From positions 4,532,634 through 4,594,633 of the forward strand of contig NC_135562.1 of the NCBI RefSeq assembly GCF_964340395.1: a DNA stretch of 62,000 bases, read 5' to 3'. Below, in pieces: positions 1 to 62,000 of this stretch (positions are counted from its first letter, which is position 1; each line of letters begins with the position of its first letter). This DNA comes from Glandiceps talaboti. Taxonomy: Eukaryota > Hemichordata > Enteropneusta > Spengelidae. The notes under the pieces are model-generated. The model was given only the letters and a program-made list of their open reading frames with translations, was not told where the DNA came from and ran no database searches. Position numbers and translations under genes: made by a program.

Positions 1-83
1 TGAAAAAAAATCAGATGGCAAATACCCCCATGTCATGATTAAAGTTCCTTCCTGGGGTTATCGTGTCAGTCTATGCGTGTGTA

Positions 84-126
<43 letters not shown>

Positions 127-127
127 G
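84..127. repeat. (CTGT)n microsatellite
   Basis: About 11 CTGT units in minus intron 32. Confidence 0.95.
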
Positions 128-282
128 GAATCATAACTTTCTCAAAAAACGGTTGCCTCTATTTAGACCAAATGGTGTATCGAGCGTGTCATAAGTGGTG
201 CGTAGATAAGTTGTCTATACATATTTATGGCCAGTTACTTGAATGTGTAGTTTCTGACTCTCCAGGCTTTCCCCTGTCCATG

Positions 283-485
283 GGAAATGTAATAATAAAT
301 ACTAATGCATTGGTATTGTAAACAATAAATTTACATTGTTTTAAACTACAAATAATCAATTCATAGTCTCCCTGGTCATTGTAGGGGTTTATTTTATCGG
401 TAGCTCCAGATTAGGTATTATGATAACCACACATAATTCCATAGTCATTTGCGTCTCAGCATGCTCAGTCTAGATTGCAAGTTCC
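283..485 (-). mobile_element. MITE-like element, copy A (degraded)
   Basis: Reverse-oriented and truncated relative of copies at 14005 and 16707. Shares TTGCAAGTTCC at its right edge, the CATGCTCAG core and the TAGCTCCAGATTAGGT segment. Confidence 0.65.
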
Positions 486-654
486 CTATTAAGCCAATCT
501 GGGCTATTAACGCCATTTTGGTCAGCTGACTGATAATTCCATATATTACCTCTGTAGTATACACACTCCACATATATGGGATTTTTAGACTACATGTAAT
601 TTTGTACATTCTATAGCTGTGCCATTGATATTCAGAGTGAATAAATTAGTGTAC

Positions 655-33019
<32,365 letters not shown>

Positions 33020-34621
33020 TTTGCGAGCTGTAGCCGCTCACGGTCGGCACTGTGGTAATGATAGCATTCGTATGTATGAAAATATGTTAATTAGTAATCA
33101 AACGTGGGAGTTGAGTTATTTTTACATTTTATGCAAATGATTGCAAGTACGTAACACCTGATTGTTGCGTACAATGGAGCTTTTTAAAAGCCGATTATTA
33201 TTATTTTTTTACCTTGCCTTGGTGATTCGAGATCTGCCGAATCCGTAAGAGGAACGAAAAGGAACAAAACATTTCAGCTGTTCGGATTGTTTGAGATCGT
33301 CACTTAAAAAGAACAGTTTTTCATTTACTAGAGATTGGAATGACGATCTATATGATCACTGCGTCACATTTTCACTGCAAGTAATTGAGTATAGTGTACT
33401 CAAGTGTTTTCGGAAATTGGAATGGCCATGCCGATACCACGAAAGTTATGTTTTTTAATTTATATTGCGATTATCGAAGTGAAGAAGACGACAACGTATG
33501 CAAAGATGCCTAAAATAACTTTTAAAGAATTTTGGAGAAATGCGCTGACCGTGCAAACAGCTTTCATTTTCTGATATTTTGAGGGTTAATAAAGTGTATT
33601 CAGTTTATAATCACTTCGTCGTCAAAATCTCAAAAGTAGGATATTGTTCAGGGTTATTTGTTGTTGGAGACGCTTTATATGTGTACAATGCATTATATTA
33701 TCATGGTCGTGACGTGTATAGCCTACAATGAGGGACTTTATCCTTGTTAACACGGTCAAACACGACAAAAACAATGCCACATCCGATAGTCCAAACAATT
33801 GCTTGTTATCCCTTTTCACAGTATACATACACTTATCTCAACAATACACCATATCAGGTCGTGCCTACATTACTTCAAATATTGCCTTGATGAAATAAAG
33901 AGCAATTAACCGCATGTTCAAATTGGTGAATAACATGTCTTACTCTTAGTGTGAAAACAAACCGTGACGATTTACAGGCGTGAAACGACGATGTACACGT
34001 AGTTCAATTTATAGAGATCGCACTGTTAAACGAAGGAATTTAGCTTTTTGACCGTAAGCGATCATGCTTATGATATATTCGAGTGATGAAAAGTGTAGTG
34101 GCATCATGAGTTACAAGACGTCTTGAAACAGCCACGAGTACATGATAACAATGTCTCCATATATTCATCTACGACATTTACAGAGGCCAACGAATTAACT
34201 GTAACAAGTGTATAGTTTGGCTTCGTACTTTGTTCAAGTACAAGTGAATGAAAAAAATGAAATAAACCGAGTTCACCTAACATTGCAGAGTAGTAAATTT
34301 TTCGCTTATTTTTAAATTTGGATACGTGGACCTGTCCTGCGAAACTATCATTTTTAATATGGATGGCAAACCTACCGCACGACGGGGTGTCATTCTAACA
34401 TCAATAGACACATAAAGATTATGAGACAGACAAATCTCACCAGGGGCTGGTGTCAGTCTACCGGGTGGCCTACAGTATAAACTATAAACGATTATTATAA
34501 TTTTATTAAAGTGTTTGATATTAATTAAAGCAGATGTTACAGGTTCTCCTTTAGAGAATTACAAAATCGATAGTATCGTTAATGAAGTATGGTATCAATC
34601 ATGTGTATTTTGTGACCCCAA

Positions 34622-34921
34622 AACAAGCAAGCAAACAAACAAACAAACAAACAAACAAACAAACAAATAAATAAATAAATAAATACACACATAAATAAAT
34701 AAATAAATAAATAGCAAACAAAGAAATTAACAATCAAACAAACAAACAAACAAACAAACAAACAAACAAACAAATAAATAAACAAACAAACAAACAAACA
34801 AACAAACAAACAAACAAACAAACAAACAAACAAACAACAAACAAACAAACAAACAAACAAACAAACAAACAAACAAACAAACAAACAAACAAACAAACAA
34901 ACAAACAAACAAACAAACAAA
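34622..34921. repeat. (AAAC)n/(AAAT)n tract between the two genes
   Basis: 300 bp of AAAC units with short AAAT blocks, in the divergent intergenic region. Confidence 0.95.
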
Positions 34922-35137
34922 TGAAGCGTCATGACCGTATCATGCGATGTACCTTATAGGTTAATCGAGGTTTCTGTGTTGACGCCCCATCGGGTTTTTT
35001 TTTATCTACAGGCCAACTATTTTGAAATAACTACGTCATATTATCATGTTTAATTAATATTCAAATATTCAAATTTATAAATGTAGCCGTCTGACGATAC
35101 TTGTACTGTGCTGCGCAGTTTCTATAAAATATACAGG

Positions 35138-35147
35138 TATATAAATA
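35138..35147 (+). promoter_or_regulatory. TATA-like box upstream of the plus gene
   Basis: TATATAAATA lies 98 bp before the plus-gene ATG, with a second TATAAAAT 14 bp further up. The position would fit a core promoter with a short 5' UTR. AT-rich sequence makes such motifs common, so this is only a candidate. Confidence 0.25.
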
Positions 35148-35244
35148 GCAATCGATTCAACCTCTCTTTCGACGCATAATTTGCATACTTTTTATACATG
35201 CAGTACAAAAGGTATACCAGTGTGCCTTCCTCGACAGTTTGAAA

Positions 35245-62000
<26,756 letters not shown>

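Larger units (their letters stand above)
1..654 (-). other. Intron 32 of the minus gene (partial)
   Basis: No further exon can be recognised. It holds a CTGT repeat at 84-127 and a degraded MITE-like copy at about 283-485. Exon 33 and beyond must lie left of the window. Confidence 0.6.
33020..35244. promoter_or_regulatory. Divergent intergenic region between the two otoferlin-like starts
   Basis: The two start codons face away from each other with 2225 bp between them. I find no credible coding exon here, only a 300-bp AAAC/AAAT tract at 34622-34921. By position it must hold the 5' UTRs and core promoters of both genes, and it may act as a bidirectional control region. No CpG island is obvious. 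Confidence 0.6.

Noticed and set aside
33131-35186. ATTTGCAT octamers upstream of both start codons (33131-33138 and 35179-35186), in the same direction relative to each gene
   Set aside because: Tempting as POU-factor sites, but I count more than a dozen octamers in either orientation across the window, so two near the starts is not convincing.

Overview
The window is nuclear DNA from an animal with intron-rich genes, probably a marine invertebrate bilaterian. The genes use GT-AG introns of a few hundred to several thousand bases. The introns are AT-rich and full of tetranucleotide satellites (CTGT/CAGA, CATA), dinucleotide and trinucleotide runs, minisatellites and small foldback elements. 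A short TTAGGG array fits a TTAGGG-telomere lineage. The species cannot be named from this sequence alone.

The whole window is two otoferlin-like (type II ferlin) genes placed head to head. The minus-strand gene starts at 33019 and runs left, leaving the window after its exon 32 (ends at 655). The plus-strand gene starts at 35245 and runs right, leaving the window inside exon 40 (62000). I read 31 minus exons (about 1455 codons) and 40 plus exons (about 1716 codons) without an internal stop. Neither 3' end is present, so the last C2 domain and the C-terminal membrane anchor lie outside. Exon lengths and phases match almost one to one (for example 79, 59, 89 and 103 nt for exons 1 to 4 in both), so the pair arose by inverted duplication of an intron-bearing gene. 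Minus-gene exons are numbered by homology with the plus gene; exon 18/19 is a single exon in the minus gene.

Domain order in both: C2A (exons 1-5), acidic and basic linker (5-7), C2B (8-10), FerI region (11-12), C2C (12-14), linker (15-16), FerA (17-19), FerB (20-21), C2D (22-24), linker (25), a C2 between D and E (26-27), and a long low-complexity charged linker with a conserved DWWSKYYE motif (28-34). The plus gene continues through C2E (35-39) and the start of the C2E-C2F linker (40). No DysF domain is seen, as expected for the otoferlin class. Known family role: a multi-C2, tail-anchored, calcium- and lipid-binding protein of vesicle fusion.

Between the two start codons lie 2.2 kb (33020-35244) without a recognisable gene, a likely shared divergent promoter region, containing a 300-bp AAAC/AAAT tract. 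The introns hold everything else: three copies of a MITE-like element with GGAACTTGCAA ends, a 242-bp near-identical duplication on both sides of minus exon 2, a 0.9-kb array of about 30-bp units in minus intron 1, several foldback elements, and tandemly repeated splice junctions. The most interesting points are the repeated splice acceptor before exon 20 shared by both paralogs, a 67-bp stretch of exact identity between the two exon 11 copies (probable gene conversion), and the loss of one C2C calcium-ligand aspartate in the plus paralog only. Introns not listed separately were read and show nothing else that I can support.
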